Below are positions 36,101-44,651 of a stretch of DNA of 64,000 nt, in pieces. The number at the start of each line of letters is the position of its first letter. Positions within the stretch are counted from its first letter, which is position 1. The notes beneath the pieces were generated by a model. It was not told the DNA's origin and made no database searches. It saw nothing but the letters and a program-made list of their open reading frames with translations. The translations under genes were made by a program, and so were the position numbers. Source of the DNA: Candidatus Borrarchaeum weybense (GTDB lineage: Archaea; Asgardarchaeota; Sifarchaeia; Borrarchaeales; Borrarchaeaceae); the NCBI GenBank assembly GCA_019057385.1, contig JAHQJS010000007.1, forward strand, positions 496,001 to 560,000, given 5' to 3'.

Positions 36101-37887
36101 TTCATAAAAGGAAGTGAATCATTCCTACCACGTGGGAATGCACTGTTTTCTTCAAAAGTAACCCATGAGAGTTTAAAATCATCTTTATATTGTGTATAAT
36201 TTCCTAAAAACCAGTCAATAACTTTCTTTGTTACCATACCGCTCCAACCCTGATTCCACGCATTCCATACGCCGAGAGCTCTAGTATCACCATAATTAGG
36301 ATGAATACCGTCAATCGCACACTCTCCATTTGGCAAAGTGCAATTTTCATAATACCAGTTCATCAATTCGAGTAATTTATCTCTTACAAAATAGGGATCA
36401 TCATCATAATTGCCGATTGGAGCGCCTATTCTGTGATAACCTTCCATATAATAGATTTCATACAAATGATTATGTGTAGCATCGTGTATAGTAAGAATAC
36501 AAGTTTCGTTATCAAAACTCCATTGTTCATGGCCATTTCCATAGGTCAAATATTGGGCATCGTTAACATCGTAAACGTCCCAATAGTCTTTTTGTTTAAG
36601 GCAAATAGAAACATCTCCAAGAAATACTGAAATATCTCCAGTAGGCCCTTCATTCTCTAAGGATTTCATACGTGCTTCGAATTGCATAAAGGCATTATGA
36701 GCCCTGAAGTCAGCCCGTCCACTATCTTCGTTATAATAATCTCCATCAGCGTATCCGGAATCAGTGTAATTATCTAACTGTGTCCAAAAAGAATAGCCCA
36801 TAGTTGATCCACAATAAATTAATCGAGGTTCTATCCAAATTCTATATCCTTCTTTCTTTAACGAGATAATTAAATCCCTAAAATTATCTTTACCCCACTT
36901 ACTGTTAATTGGACTTAAGGGATACTTCCAAGCAACATTGATTTGAATTATATCACCTTCTTGTGCTCCACAGCCTTCCATTCGATCCAAAATATACTGT
37001 GTCATATTTGTTTCATCGTATTTTAGATCCCATGCCATAGCGATAGTGCCGCGATAATCATAGACTTCTATTCCCAATGACAAATCTCCAGAAATAGTTA
37101 TGTTTTTACAGTACATTCTCATCCCATAAACCTCACTTGGCGTGGGAGGATAAATTTCAACGTAATAATTACCAGCGGCTATTTCGGTAAAGGTTATTTC
37201 ACCATTTATATCGGCTTGACCATAAGCAGTTTTGTTCCAATGTTCATTCGCCAATTTTACCCAACAATAGCTATAATCTTCTTTCGTTACATCTTCAATT
37301 ATATGAAGTCGTAACTCATAGGATCCTCCTCCAAAGATAGGATCAAAAATAACAGAATCAAATACACTCAAATTTCCACTATATCCAGTAATTTTGAGTG
37401 TATGCCAACCCTCTGGTATCTCCAAATAGTAAAAGGTATCAGTAGTATTCCCTTTAGTGACATTATCCAGTTCTATTTCAAAATAATCGAAATCTCCTGT
37501 AGCATTCCAAGTTGCGTTGACATATTTTGTTGCTAAAATCGTACCATTTAAAGGATGTGTGATTGTTATGTTCAACTCTTCGTTGTTAGTTGTGTTTGAA
37601 TCTAATGCCAGATGGTTAATTCCAGATCCATTATAGGAAATTATATGTGGAGGAATGTCAAAAGGTGCCCATTCTTCAACCGTTTCGGAAGATTGCTCAT
37701 AAATCTCTTCGAAATCATCTAAAGTTAAAACATATTGGGGGGTCTCTATTTCATCAACAGTATTTTCACTTTTTAATAGTTCTTCATCTATTTGTGTTGC
37801 ATTATCGTTTGAAAATGCATGCTGAACTGGAAAGATAAACGTTGAGAACATTAACAAGACTATAATTAACAAAATTCTTTTATTCAT
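33145..37887 (-). CDS. Secreted, membrane-anchored protein with glycosidase-like half
   Basis: 1,580 residues. A signal peptide (residues 1-26) is followed by two small beta domains, then a long region resembling a TIM-barrel carbohydrate-active enzyme (about 270-760, with WIEPRLIYCG and ECAIDGIHPNYGD) and a glutamine-amidotransferase-like domain (LLVIAGQNTGSPDTTY ... GGAVWFMGD), an order known in some glycoside hydrolases. Two Ig-like repeats (each with IYTFILYAND or EYTYIINAND) follow, then a GGGGRGSGD linker, a last Ig-like domain and a membrane helix with RLRHRR. It shares this C-terminal plan with the protein at 26263-31938. Likely a surface enzyme acting on glycans; substrate unknown. 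Confidence 0.75.
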   Translation of the reverse strand: MNKRILLIIVLLMFSTFIFPVQHAFSNDNATQIDEELLKSENTVDEIETPQYVLTLDDFEEIYEQSSETVEEWAPFDIPPHIISYNGSGINHLALDSNTTNNEELNITITHPLNGTILATKYVNATWNATGDFDYFEIELDNVTKGNTTDTFYYLEIPEGWHTLKITGYSGNLSVFDSVIFDPIFGGGSYELRLHIIEDVTKEDYSYCWVKLANEHWNKTAYGQADINGEITFTEIAAGNYYVEIYPPTPSEVYGMRMYCKNITISGDLSLGIEVYDYRGTIAMAWDLKYDETNMTQYILDRMEGCGAQEGDIIQINVAWKYPLSPINSKWGKDNFRDLIISLKKEGYRIWIEPRLIYCGSTMGYSFWTQLDNYTDSGYADGDYYNEDSGRADFRAHNAFMQFEARMKSLENEGPTGDISVFLGDVSICLKQKDYWDVYDVNDAQYLTYGNGHEQWSFDNETCILTIHDATHNHLYEIYYMEGYHRIGAPIGNYDDDPYFVRDKLLELMNWYYENCTLPNGECAIDGIHPNYGDTRALGVWNAWNQGWSGMVTKKVIDWFLGNYTQYKDDFKLSWVTFEENSAFPRGRNDSLPFMNDWLYFRQKLIHNEWYKLLINQAKNHNVSVILYDGDDNRLQSSDLAIRLGADIFEHQKGTNIDDEYFINYVDYWSTRVPFMNDWEETWQDDLDHEGLRATLQRTSAQGTLPAIMYNHQSPYGYNIPEDRYDDYRQAHEDFREVWKTYKQFSDRKIAKVYFMVGVSARQISDFYGAADGTRMTPRLYHKSLFFRLPAQLDFISTYYIEENGIPDDCDLLVIAGQNTGSPDTTYHSLYSDKLNSSVTSYVMDGGAVWFMGDVGRYSTNGTSLGTGYWEQLLGLQCVNASWDEINDNFFVDESHWIINDEEYRGLVDNSEGYQPDLPNMLGEPEWEGLRVNNFADGMYNVTNEANAEYVIIWYGDNSWKMPYLYIRDDIGSGYIAYTPYESSGTYPLDYPMGGRLFETFMRTFYYLTDNTDKVCHVNVTLDAGWVNGFTRDKYMYYTVYNNSYATLVSIYYDSFSSTDFEVRTIPYHTTQVDFSDFMEANKDYLIYVFDRPTSNLGYNSHILDSVELSETNKTLVTDDNGDVLFQKGERFEFTFEREIAHWFIIKEAKYEYISLVYAKASDNIVSVTNEGAIGNIYIINATAHSGTDAEFLVYCNLPVASITINGAPVLFNHDFLTKILSFNHTFASSANIEIETGPDTTAPSISSPADFSYEAGQSGNSISWTIYEPYSDKYNVTRNGTVVQSGAYYGSVLVNVDGLGVGIYTFILYANDSSGNSASDIINITVTPDVTPPTFNSPGDISYEIGTTGNIISWIINEPHPDYYNVTRNGILVQSGSYSSGAQIIINIDGLSIGEYTYIINANDTFGNFASDFLIVTVESSQEEDTGGGGRGSGDQDNLDLIAIINFSETTVFQGDKIFVKIKVFDDENKIISDASVELEILEKIFYAIFDDVDTYTCVIDTTDLNLGMHEITITVKKDGYSTYEEIKVIEIKEMIIPTAINNYISSLFLPIRIGMMSIILGAIFVIIRDQVLRLRHRR

Positions 37888-38412
37888 TCTTTTTAAACCT
37901 ACAAAGCTATTCTGGACTCAGAAATATAATATTCAACCTGCAATAAAAATAGTTGGAAAAATTCAAAATACTGACTCTCCGCTAAGAATTGGATCCTACC
38001 CATCAGAATCATTTAGAGAATTTTTTTTAGCCAGATATTTGCTTGTTTTAAAAAGTTTACGAACAAAAGGGTAAATTCTACGCATTTTTTTAAATGTTGT
38101 AGTAAAACTCTCCGCAAGTCTAGTAAAATCTTCCGCAATATCTTACTTAAAACAGTCAAATCAGTCAACAAACTGTTGAATTTTCGATCCTGAAACCGCA
38201 TGTGTTAATTTATCGAAAATCAAAAATCATATCAAGTTATATGATTCTTAAAAGAAGTAGGAACGTTAGTATTTTCTTTAAATAAAAAACATATATCTAC
38301 GAAAGCACTATGGTCAAGGTAATTGGGTTCAAATGAAGCGATAAACATCTTTAGTAAATTATCAATAAATCTTTTAATTCAAAGTTACTTAAATCATAAG
38401 ATTGGTCTTATT
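37888..38412. other. Gap with unresolved coding-like fragments
   Basis: No intact gene. The plus strand is open from about 37900 to a TAA at 38072-38074 and reads like a protein end (RIGSYPSESFREFFLARYL). The minus strand over 38005-38150 also reads like a protein end (RIYPFVRKLFKTSKYLAKK). Both cannot be real, and neither has a start. Two near-copies of a 20-base unit containing TAGTAAAA and CCGCA lie at 38102-38143; a third variant is at 40781-40802. Confidence 0.35.
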
Positions 38413-38816
38413 ATGGAAAAACTAAACGTGAAGAAGACAAGGAAATTAGATTTATGTGTTTCTTGCGAGATTTGTTCTGCTGTATGTCCTGAAAATTCAA
38501 TTATAATGGAGTATGATTTTGGTCAATTTCTTCCAAAAGTTGATGATGAAAATGTACAAAGTGTGGGCTTTGCTTAGAACTTTGTCCAGGTATTGATATT
38601 GACCCCTTAAATTTCAGATACAACAAAATTACAACTAAGATGCTAGTGGGAGATCCTTTAGAAATTTATACAGCTTTTAGTAAAAATTTAAAAATTAGAA
38701 ATAAGTCCACAAGTGGTGGGTTAATCACTAACTTCATTACTGCACTAATCGAAAATAAATATTTTGTAGTAAATTATCTTAGTATTCCAAGAATCAAGAT
38801 AGTGAAAGTTCAATAG
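38413..38816 (+). pseudogene. Decayed FrhB-like (F420 hydrogenase beta subunit family) gene
   Basis: Starts at ATG 38413 and encodes a first 4Fe-4S motif (LCVSCEICSAVCPENS). At a GAAAATG run (38548-38553) one base is missing. In the shifted frame the sequence continues with the second motif (CTKCGLCLELCPG) and the family segment NKSTSGGLITNFITALI, then ends at TAG 38814-38816, far short of the usual 350-400 residues. FrhB-like proteins are frequent in archaeal polysaccharide loci. The gene is clearly inactive through both frameshift and truncation. Confidence 0.7.
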
Positions 38817-38993
38817 ATGTGGTGACAAATTAACGGGATTTTTGGCTAATTGCGAATAAAGATGTGTTTGTAAGTCAAATGGATTTCTTAAAATAGTTTT
38901 GGAAGGCCTAAATCGTGGTTTTACATTTTGTACGTGAAGGTTTTTACCAAAAATCATAAGAACTACGAATTTCGATGTCAATGATAGATAACC

Positions 38994-39266
38994 ATGAAAT
39001 CATATATTGTAACCCCGTTCAGTAAACTTGAAAAAAACTCAAATACTTCCACAGAAAACTTTGATGAGATTAATGCGGCGATTAAGTCTTTCCTGAAAAA
39101 ACCATCTATTTTAGCAGAATTAGAAAAACCATTTGAAAAAGTAATAGGGTACAATTTTTTTAACAAAGAGCTAGATAACAGTTTTGATGAGAAAGTCAAA
39201 GAGTTAATCGCTAGCGGTATAATGTTCAAAATTGATGAATACGGAAAAATGATTGTACTTGATTAG
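38994..39266 (+). CDS. Small hypothetical protein
   Basis: A 90-residue charged, helical protein (KSFLKKPSILAELEKPFEKV) ending in a possible beta hairpin (ASGIMFKIDEYGKMIVLD) that resembles the wing of a winged-helix domain. No family was recognised and the ribosome site is weak. The minus strand is also open over most of the length, so it may be spurious. Confidence 0.4.
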   Translation: MKSYIVTPFSKLEKNSNTSTENFDEINAAIKSFLKKPSILAELEKPFEKVIGYNFFNKELDNSFDEKVKELIASGIMFKIDEYGKMIVLD

Positions 39267-39622
39267 AGATTAATGATTGTGAGTAACGAATACTGATTTT
39301 TGACATGCCAAAACAAATCTTCAATACATTGAAAAAGACTACAGCATATCCCTATTTTGCTATAAGATATTGTGATAGTATCAAAAATGTATACGCTTTT
39401 TCAACATATCATTTGAAAAGATTATAATTAAGATATATATTATGACTAGGTATTTGCGAATATTACAATTATTAACAGAAAAACTGCGAACCTGTCCACA
39501 ATCTTTTTTAGACCGTGTATGGTATAAACACACAAGGATATTGTATTTGCCTATTATATGACTTCATCCAAATTTGTAGACTATATGTGCTTTGAAGCGC
39601 TTTATGAAGGAGGAAGTTAATT
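39267..39622. other. Intergenic stretch, nothing clear
   Basis: AT-rich sequence with a TATA-like run at 39429-39440 and a 40-codon frame from ATG 39305 to TAA 39425-39427 that lacks a ribosome site. The AAGGAGG just before 39623 belongs to the next gene. Confidence 0.4.
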
Positions 39623-40237
39623 ATGGGGCTTTTTAACCGAGTTAAGAGAAATAACGAAGAAGAAAACCCAGAAATGCAAAAGGAAGAAGTTATAGACACC
39701 AATTCTCCAGAAATTCCTCCTGAAATGGAACAAGAGCATGAAATAGAAGAAATTGTGGAAGAAAAAGACGTTGAAACAACCATCTCTGACGCTAATGCAG
39801 AACATCTAGAAGAAGAGAAAGAAGGTGAGACTGTACCGATTGAGACCACTGAGATAGTTGAGCAACAGGAAGAAGAATTAAAAGAAGAAAATGTAGAAGT
39901 AACAGTAGCGAAGGAAGTTAAGAAAGAAGTACATATGTCAGTACCTGAAGAACAAGACGTTGTTGACGTAGGTATTATTGAAATGGAAGATATTCCAGAA
40001 ACTGAAACCGAGCGTGTTGATCCCTTAGTTGATTCATCAAAGAAGTACTACTCTGATGTTAAATTAAGCGTATTAGAGAAGCGGCTAGATACGCTTCTTC
40101 ATACGAAAAAACAACTGCTCAGCAATCCAAAACCAGACAACAAGAAACTAGAGGAAATTATGCTATGTATTCAAGTCATTAAAAGTGAAATAGACGATGT
40201 AAAATATGAAGCGTGCCGTTTTTCTTCAGAAGTATAA
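39623..40237 (+). CDS. Acidic protein of unknown function
   Basis: A 204-residue protein with a short basic start (MGLFNRVKRNNEEENPE), a long Glu-rich, probably disordered middle (20-130) and a helical end (about 140-200, LSVLEKRLDTLLHTKKQLL) suited to a coiled coil. The ribosome site AAGGAGG precedes the ATG. Composition is like archaeal adaptor or cytoskeleton-linked proteins, but no family was recognised. Confidence 0.6.
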   Translation: MGLFNRVKRNNEEENPEMQKEEVIDTNSPEIPPEMEQEHEIEEIVEEKDVETTISDANAEHLEEEKEGETVPIETTEIVEQQEEELKEENVEVTVAKEVKKEVHMSVPEEQDVVDVGIIEMEDIPETETERVDPLVDSSKKYYSDVKLSVLEKRLDTLLHTKKQLLSNPKPDNKKLEEIMLCIQVIKSEIDDVKYEACRFSSEV

Positions 40238-40476
40238 TAGCTATTTTAGACAAAGTATATTGCAGTTAACTCTTTTTAAGTTGAACTTTTATCAGGATAT
40301 TACACATCGTCTTTTAATAGGTTAGTTTATTTCCTTCTTAGATTTACTTTTTACTTTTACGTTTATAAACAATATTTTTCTTAGAAGTGCTCACACAAAA
40401 GCGTGTAGCTCTTTAAGATAAAGATTAACAATATCCGCTAATCTAGTTAAGTGCTTTCTATTTCGAGCTAAATTAA

Positions 40477-40725
40477 TTAACGGGAGTATCCTTTTTCAAG
40501 AACGACTCCTGAAAGGGCAAATATATAGACTACCCCATTTATGAATACACTTTGCGTGAGGTTATTTGCAGTCCATATAAATCCTGCACTATAAAGGAAT
40601 GGATCAAAAACACTGGCAACAATTAAAATAGCAGAAAAAGTCATTAGAGCGGACTTCCATCCGCTATATTTTGCAAGGTGGTAGGCAAGTAATAAGAAAC
40701 CCAATCCTTCGACTAGATACAACAT
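40477..40725 (-). CDS. Small three-helix membrane protein
   Basis: An 82-residue protein with about three hydrophobic segments (LVEGLGFLLLAYHLAKY, MTFSAILIVASVF, VFINGVVYIFALSGVV). Not recognised. It lies just outside the first IS element and may be a normal chromosomal gene. Confidence 0.5.
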   Translation of the reverse strand: MLYLVEGLGFLLLAYHLAKYSGWKSALMTFSAILIVASVFDPFLYSAGFIWTANNLTQSVFINGVVYIFALSGVVLEKGYSR

Positions 40726-40881
40726 ATGCTTTTAAGACGCCAATATAATAAATAATTTCTGGGAAAAACTTTCGTACATCTAGTAAAAGTCTTCGCATTA
40801 TTTTTTTAAAAACTAGAGAGTTTTTCGCTCCTTTAAACAAGGTTTCTAAGGGATTTCTTGGTATAATACAAATGAGACTAC

Positions 40882-40942
40882 GTGAACTACCACCCTACAA
40901 GTAGGGTGGCTTCCTGAATCATCCATTCCCCAGCGGGACATG
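40882..40942 (-). ncRNA. Probable TnpB omega-RNA 3' end / IS right end
   Basis: Read on the minus strand, the end of tnpB runs into CAGGAAGCCACCCTAC...GTAGTTCAC, the position where TnpB guide RNAs carry their last scaffold hairpin. The guide would be the host sequence directly left of 40882. Assignment rests on position and hairpin only. Confidence 0.5.
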
Positions 40943-42112
40943 TCAAACAGGCTCTACGGGCAGTTCCTGCCCTGATGGTGATGATGATGATGAGAGTGAT
41001 GTGTCATAGTGAGTGGATCGCTGTAACACCGTGATGGCAGAATTTTGATCTTTGACTAACACCAACCCACAGTACGGACAGCTGTGGATACGGGTTGCCA
41101 GTGTTTTCGGCACCAGTTTGCCACACCTACTGCACAATTGTGTGGTGTGATAAGCACTCACATACTCTACCAGCGTACCAGCTTCCTCCGCTTTGTACTC
41201 GGTAAAACGCATGAGTTGCCCCCAACTGGCGTCACTAATCGACTTTGCTAAATGATGGTTCTTCACCATGTTGGTGATCCTAAGCTGCTCATACACAATC
41301 AGGTCATACGTATCGACCAGTTTCCGACTGAGTTTATGATGAAAGTCCTTCCGCTGATTACGTATCTTTCTGTGTACCTGTGCTACCTTCCTGTTCTGCT
41401 TGTGGCGGTTACGTGAGCCCTTCAGCTTCCTGTCTTTTCTTCGCTGCACTTTAGCAAGTTGATTCTCCGAGTGTCTCAACCAACGGGGGTTGTCTATGGT
41501 GTCGCCATTATTGAATGTCAGTAAATTCGTCAACCCCACATCCACACCTATTGCCTTCTGTATGGCTCTCTGAGAAGAGTCAGGAGGCGCAGGATCAGGC
41601 AGTTCGACTGAAAAACAGGCATATCAGTGGTCAACATCGCGTTTGATAGTACAGGTCTTGATCTCGCCTTCAGATGGGATAGCTCGGTGGAGTTTAATGG
41701 AAATATTCCCGATTTTCGAGAGGCGAAGTTTCTTGTTGTTCTCTTCAAGAACAAAACCGCTTTGAGGATAGGTGAAGGAGTCATACCTGTAGTTCCCTTT
41801 AAAGCGTGGGTAACCTGCTTTTTCACCGTTGTTAAGGCGTCGAAAAAAGTGCTGGAAGGTTTTATCCAGGCGTCTCAGCACGTCTTGCAGTACCTGTGAG
41901 TGCAGCGCTTGCAAAAACGGAGTGGTCTGTTTGGTGTCTGTGAGTTGGTTGGCTTGCTCGGTATAGGTAACCGACCGTTGTTCGGTTGTCCATGCATTTC
42001 TGCGCTCAGCAAGTGAGGTATTATACAACATACGGCAGGTAGTCAGCCATTGCCTTAGGATAGCCTGCTGTGATTTGGTGGGATACAGGCGAAATTTATA
42101 AGTGCGGTTCAT
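40943..42112 (-). pseudogene. tnpB: tnpB, RNA-guided nuclease, interrupted by one TGA
   Basis: Starts at ATG 42112 (MNRTYKFRLYPTKSQQ), 389 codons. RuvC residues are intact: D191 (GVDVGLTN), E275 (VYEQLRITNM) and D355 (VKDQNSAITVL), as are both zinc-finger Cys pairs (LCSRCGK, HSCPYCG). A TGA at 41624-41626 (codon 163) breaks the frame where the family usually has Trp (H-W-Y-A-C). The rest is open, so this is a single nonsense change, recent in origin. TGA serves as an ordinary stop elsewhere in the window. Confidence 0.8.
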
Positions 42113-42272
42113 AGTAGGTAGTATCCGCACACTACTATTTAAACTGAGAGACACTATGCTGAAAGTGAAACCCGTAAAACACAGGCGATTCATCCACCCA
42201 ACAAGTTGGGTGGTCTTCTCGCCAGCTAAGCTATAAAATAGTTGTTGATCTTTCTAATCATGAAGGGATACA

Positions 42273-42416
42273 ATGAAATGCCAAATGTTAAAATCATATT
42301 TTTCTGTTAAAGATACAGGAGTGAAGAATATTCGACTTGGAAATATAGGAGTTTTTGCTAAAACCCAAGATGATTGGAATGCACTATTAGCTCTCGCAGG
42401 TGAAGATGCAATTTAA
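42273..42416 (+). CDS. Small hypothetical protein
   Basis: A 47-codon frame (MKCQMLKSYFSVKDTG ... ALAGEDAI) with GAAGGGA upstream and the phosphotransferase-like gene 30 bases downstream. Not recognised. It begins close to the left end of the IS element, so it could be the remnant of a longer gene cut by that insertion. Confidence 0.4.
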   Translation: MKCQMLKSYFSVKDTGVKNIRLGNIGVFAKTQDDWNALLALAGEDAI

Positions 42417-42446
42417 GGTGTGTAATTTCTCAGGAAAGGTGCTGTA

Positions 42447-43547
42447 ATGAGTAATAGAAATGATGAAGATATTGTTGATCGTATTGTTTTACGGCAAGCC
42501 TTGATGACAGTTATTTCAAACTTTGAAGACGTTCTGAGAGAAAATGTCTATGAAACAACTGCTCAAACACCTCAGGTAATTGATGTGCGCGATGTAGATG
42601 AAGTCACTAGATTTGGAGCAACTGGACAGGTTCATCTGGTAACTATCGATTTTAGTAGTGAATTTGGCGCACATCAAACAATGTGGGCTATAAAATTCTC
42701 TTCTAGTGGAGAAAAAGTCTTCTCAGAAGCATCTAACTCGCGCTGGTTATTTAAACAATTAGAATATTTAAATTATGGTAACCTACGTACTCCAAAACTA
42801 CTTTTTGCCTTTCCGGAAGAGAAAATTTTGATATACGAAGGAATTCATGGTGATACATATTTTCAAGCTGATGTAGCACCAAGAAAGAAGGCAGTGCTTG
42901 CAGGGCGACTATTAGCTGCAATTCATGGGTCACCTACGCGTTCAGTTGATGCTGAAAGTTATGAAAACCTCATGGCCTTAATGTTGTTAGACTTGCCGAT
43001 CTCTGCTTTGCGAAGAGAAGTTATTGGTAAGGCAAGTTCGATATATTTTGAGGAAATGAAAGACTCAATAGGTGGAGGCAATATTTTTGGTGATTACCAC
43101 CAAAGAAATGTAATACTTAGTAGAGAAAAACAAAATACTCATTTGCAAAAAATCTATGTTATCGACCCTGAATACATGATGTTTGCAGATAATTGCCGAT
43201 GTGAAGATATTGCTAACTTTTTTGTTTTTCAACTCATTGAAGAGTATAAAAATACACATTCAATAGATGAGACACGATCTGCGCTGCATTTTTTTCTTTT
43301 AGGATATAACCAAGTTCTCAGGGACTTTAATCTATCACTTAATGAATTATATCCACACATGCCATTAGAATTTCATTTAGCATATCATATTTTCATAAAT
43401 ATTCGAATGAGGATAAAACGCTCTAGACAGAAATTGAAAGGATCTAAGCAGGTAAATAAACGTTCCGTACAAGACTTCATTGCAGAGGTTAAAGAATTAA
43501 TTTCTCTTGCAGAGTTTTTGTTAAAAGAACGTCCTCTGACAAGTTAA
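42447..43547 (+). CDS. Phosphotransferase (APH/protein-kinase-like fold) protein
   Basis: A 366-residue protein of the aminoglycoside-phosphotransferase superfamily. The catalytic loop appears as FGDYHQRNVIL (D and N of HxDxxxxN) and the metal-binding Asp as YVIDPEY; the ATP-lobe strand is TMWAIKFSSSGEK. Such kinases phosphorylate small molecules, sugars or proteins. The ATG follows AGGAAAGG. It is flanked by glycan genes and IS remnants; a sugar kinase role is possible but unproven. Confidence 0.7.
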   Translation: MSNRNDEDIVDRIVLRQALMTVISNFEDVLRENVYETTAQTPQVIDVRDVDEVTRFGATGQVHLVTIDFSSEFGAHQTMWAIKFSSSGEKVFSEASNSRWLFKQLEYLNYGNLRTPKLLFAFPEEKILIYEGIHGDTYFQADVAPRKKAVLAGRLLAAIHGSPTRSVDAESYENLMALMLLDLPISALRREVIGKASSIYFEEMKDSIGGGNIFGDYHQRNVILSREKQNTHLQKIYVIDPEYMMFADNCRCEDIANFFVFQLIEEYKNTHSIDETRSALHFFLLGYNQVLRDFNLSLNELYPHMPLEFHLAYHIFINIRMRIKRSRQKLKGSKQVNKRSVQDFIAEVKELISLAEFLLKERPLTS

Positions 43548-43640
43548 CTCTAGAATTGATCAAATGATATTTAATGACCTGAGTGTTGACTTTTCTTTTC
43601 CGTTAATAACTTGTGCAATGTTAAGCAAGACATAATTTAT

Positions 43641-43680
43641 GTGAACTACCTCACGCTGAAGCTGTGGTGCTTTCTTGCTT
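43641..43680. repeat. Solitary IS605-type right end
   Basis: GTGAACTACC followed by hairpin CTCACGCTGAAGCTGTGGTG and TTTCTTGC matches the right ends at 40882, 44617, 50894 and 52304. No transposon gene adjoins it on the expected side. Confidence 0.5.
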
Positions 43681-43766
43681 AGTTGTCTGTAACTTTGATC
43701 TTGTCTAATATCATTTCAAATTCACACCTTTCATACTAATTCATTTATAAAACATATAATTAGAAC

Positions 43767-44639
43767 TTGGCTATACAGTCTTTCACATTCAGAGGATATT
43801 TCTTTTCAAATTTCAATGAAAATGGCGAACCGAAAATGAAACAGTCGAAACAATCTGAAATAGAAACTGAATCTAGAAGCAAAAGAATCGAAAATTCCAC
43901 TCCTAAATCGTTAAGTGTTTCGATTGTCATCCCTGCAAGAAATGAAGAAACAAACATAGCTCAGCTGATTTCGAGGATTGAAAAGATATTTTCTTCTAGT
44001 CGTCCCAAAGGCAGTTTTGAAATAGTTTTAGTTAACGATAATAGCAATGACAGGACAGGAGAAATCGCAGAACAGTTAAGCAATGTTTATGGGAATATCC
44101 AAGTTATTCATAGGACAAAAGATCCAGGATTTGGACGTGCAATAAAGACAGGGCTCAGAAGTGCACGAAAAGATGTTATAATTCCGATGATGGGTGATAA
44201 TTGTGATGATCCAGCAGATGCACTGAAGATGCTTGAAGAAATAGAAAAGGGCTTTGACTTTATAGTAGGTACACGATATAACAGAGGAAATATTAGTGGT
44301 ATGTCAATATTAAAAAGAATTTCTAGTCAAGGTTTTACTGTGTTTAGTAACTTCTTAGGAGTTTCAATGAGTGACATTTGTAATGCCTTTAAAGCTTATA
44401 GGAGATATGTAATTAAGCGAGTTAATCCAAAATCAGATGGCTTTCAGATTTTAGTAGAACTACCTTTGACAGCATATCTACTAGGCTATCGCTTCAAAGA
44501 AATATCAGTGTCGTGGCAAGCAAAAAAACGTACTAGTAAACGGAGTGTAATAAGACGAGGGCCTAAGTATTTAAAAAAGGCATTAGAACTACTAGCAAAA
44601 TTTAAATTTAGGAAATGTGAACTACCACCCTACAAGTAG
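43767..44639 (+). CDS. Glycosyltransferase family 2, 3' end replaced by an IS end
   Basis: A GT2 enzyme of the dolichyl-phosphate mannose synthase type: SVSIVIPARNEETNIAQLI, VNDNSNDRTGEIAE and an MMGDNCDDP donor site. TTG 43767 or ATG 43836 may be the start; the latter gives a normal N-terminus. The last residues (CELPPYK) and the stop are encoded by the IS right end inserted at about 44616, so the native C-terminus is lost. The catalytic domain is complete, so activity may survive. Confidence 0.8.
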   Translation: MAIQSFTFRGYFFSNFNENGEPKMKQSKQSEIETESRSKRIENSTPKSLSVSIVIPARNEETNIAQLISRIEKIFSSSRPKGSFEIVLVNDNSNDRTGEIAEQLSNVYGNIQVIHRTKDPGFGRAIKTGLRSARKDVIIPMMGDNCDDPADALKMLEEIEKGFDFIVGTRYNRGNISGMSILKRISSQGFTVFSNFLGVSMSDICNAFKAYRRYVIKRVNPKSDGFQILVELPLTAYLLGYRFKEISVSWQAKKRTSKRSVIRRGPKYLKKALELLAKFKFRKCELPPYK

Positions 44640-44651
44640 AATGGCTTCCAG
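44617..44651. repeat. IS605-type right end at the IscB element boundary
   Basis: GTGAACTACCACCCTACAAG, then TAGAATGGCTTCC, nearly the same as the end at 40882. It lies 328 bases before iscB and marks an insertion into the GT2 gene. Confidence 0.6.

Larger units (their letters stand above)
40882..42213 (-). mobile_element. IS200/IS605-type element carrying only tnpB
   Basis: Bounded by hairpin ends typical of the family: a right end at 40882-40916 (GTGAACTACC, hairpin CCACCCTAC/GTAGGGTGG, then CTTCCTG) and a left end at 42189-42213 with hairpin CCACCCAAC/TTGGGTGG. No tnpA is present, so it is non-autonomous. Base composition is richer in G+C than the flanks. Confidence 0.75.

Noticed and set aside
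38310..38345. tRNA-like GGGTTCAAATG segment
   Set aside because: No acceptor or anticodon stem can be drawn around it.
38978..39229. 83-codon minus-strand frame
   Set aside because: Opposite the 90-residue plus-strand frame; Ser/Leu-rich composition looks like a shadow, though neither strand is certain.
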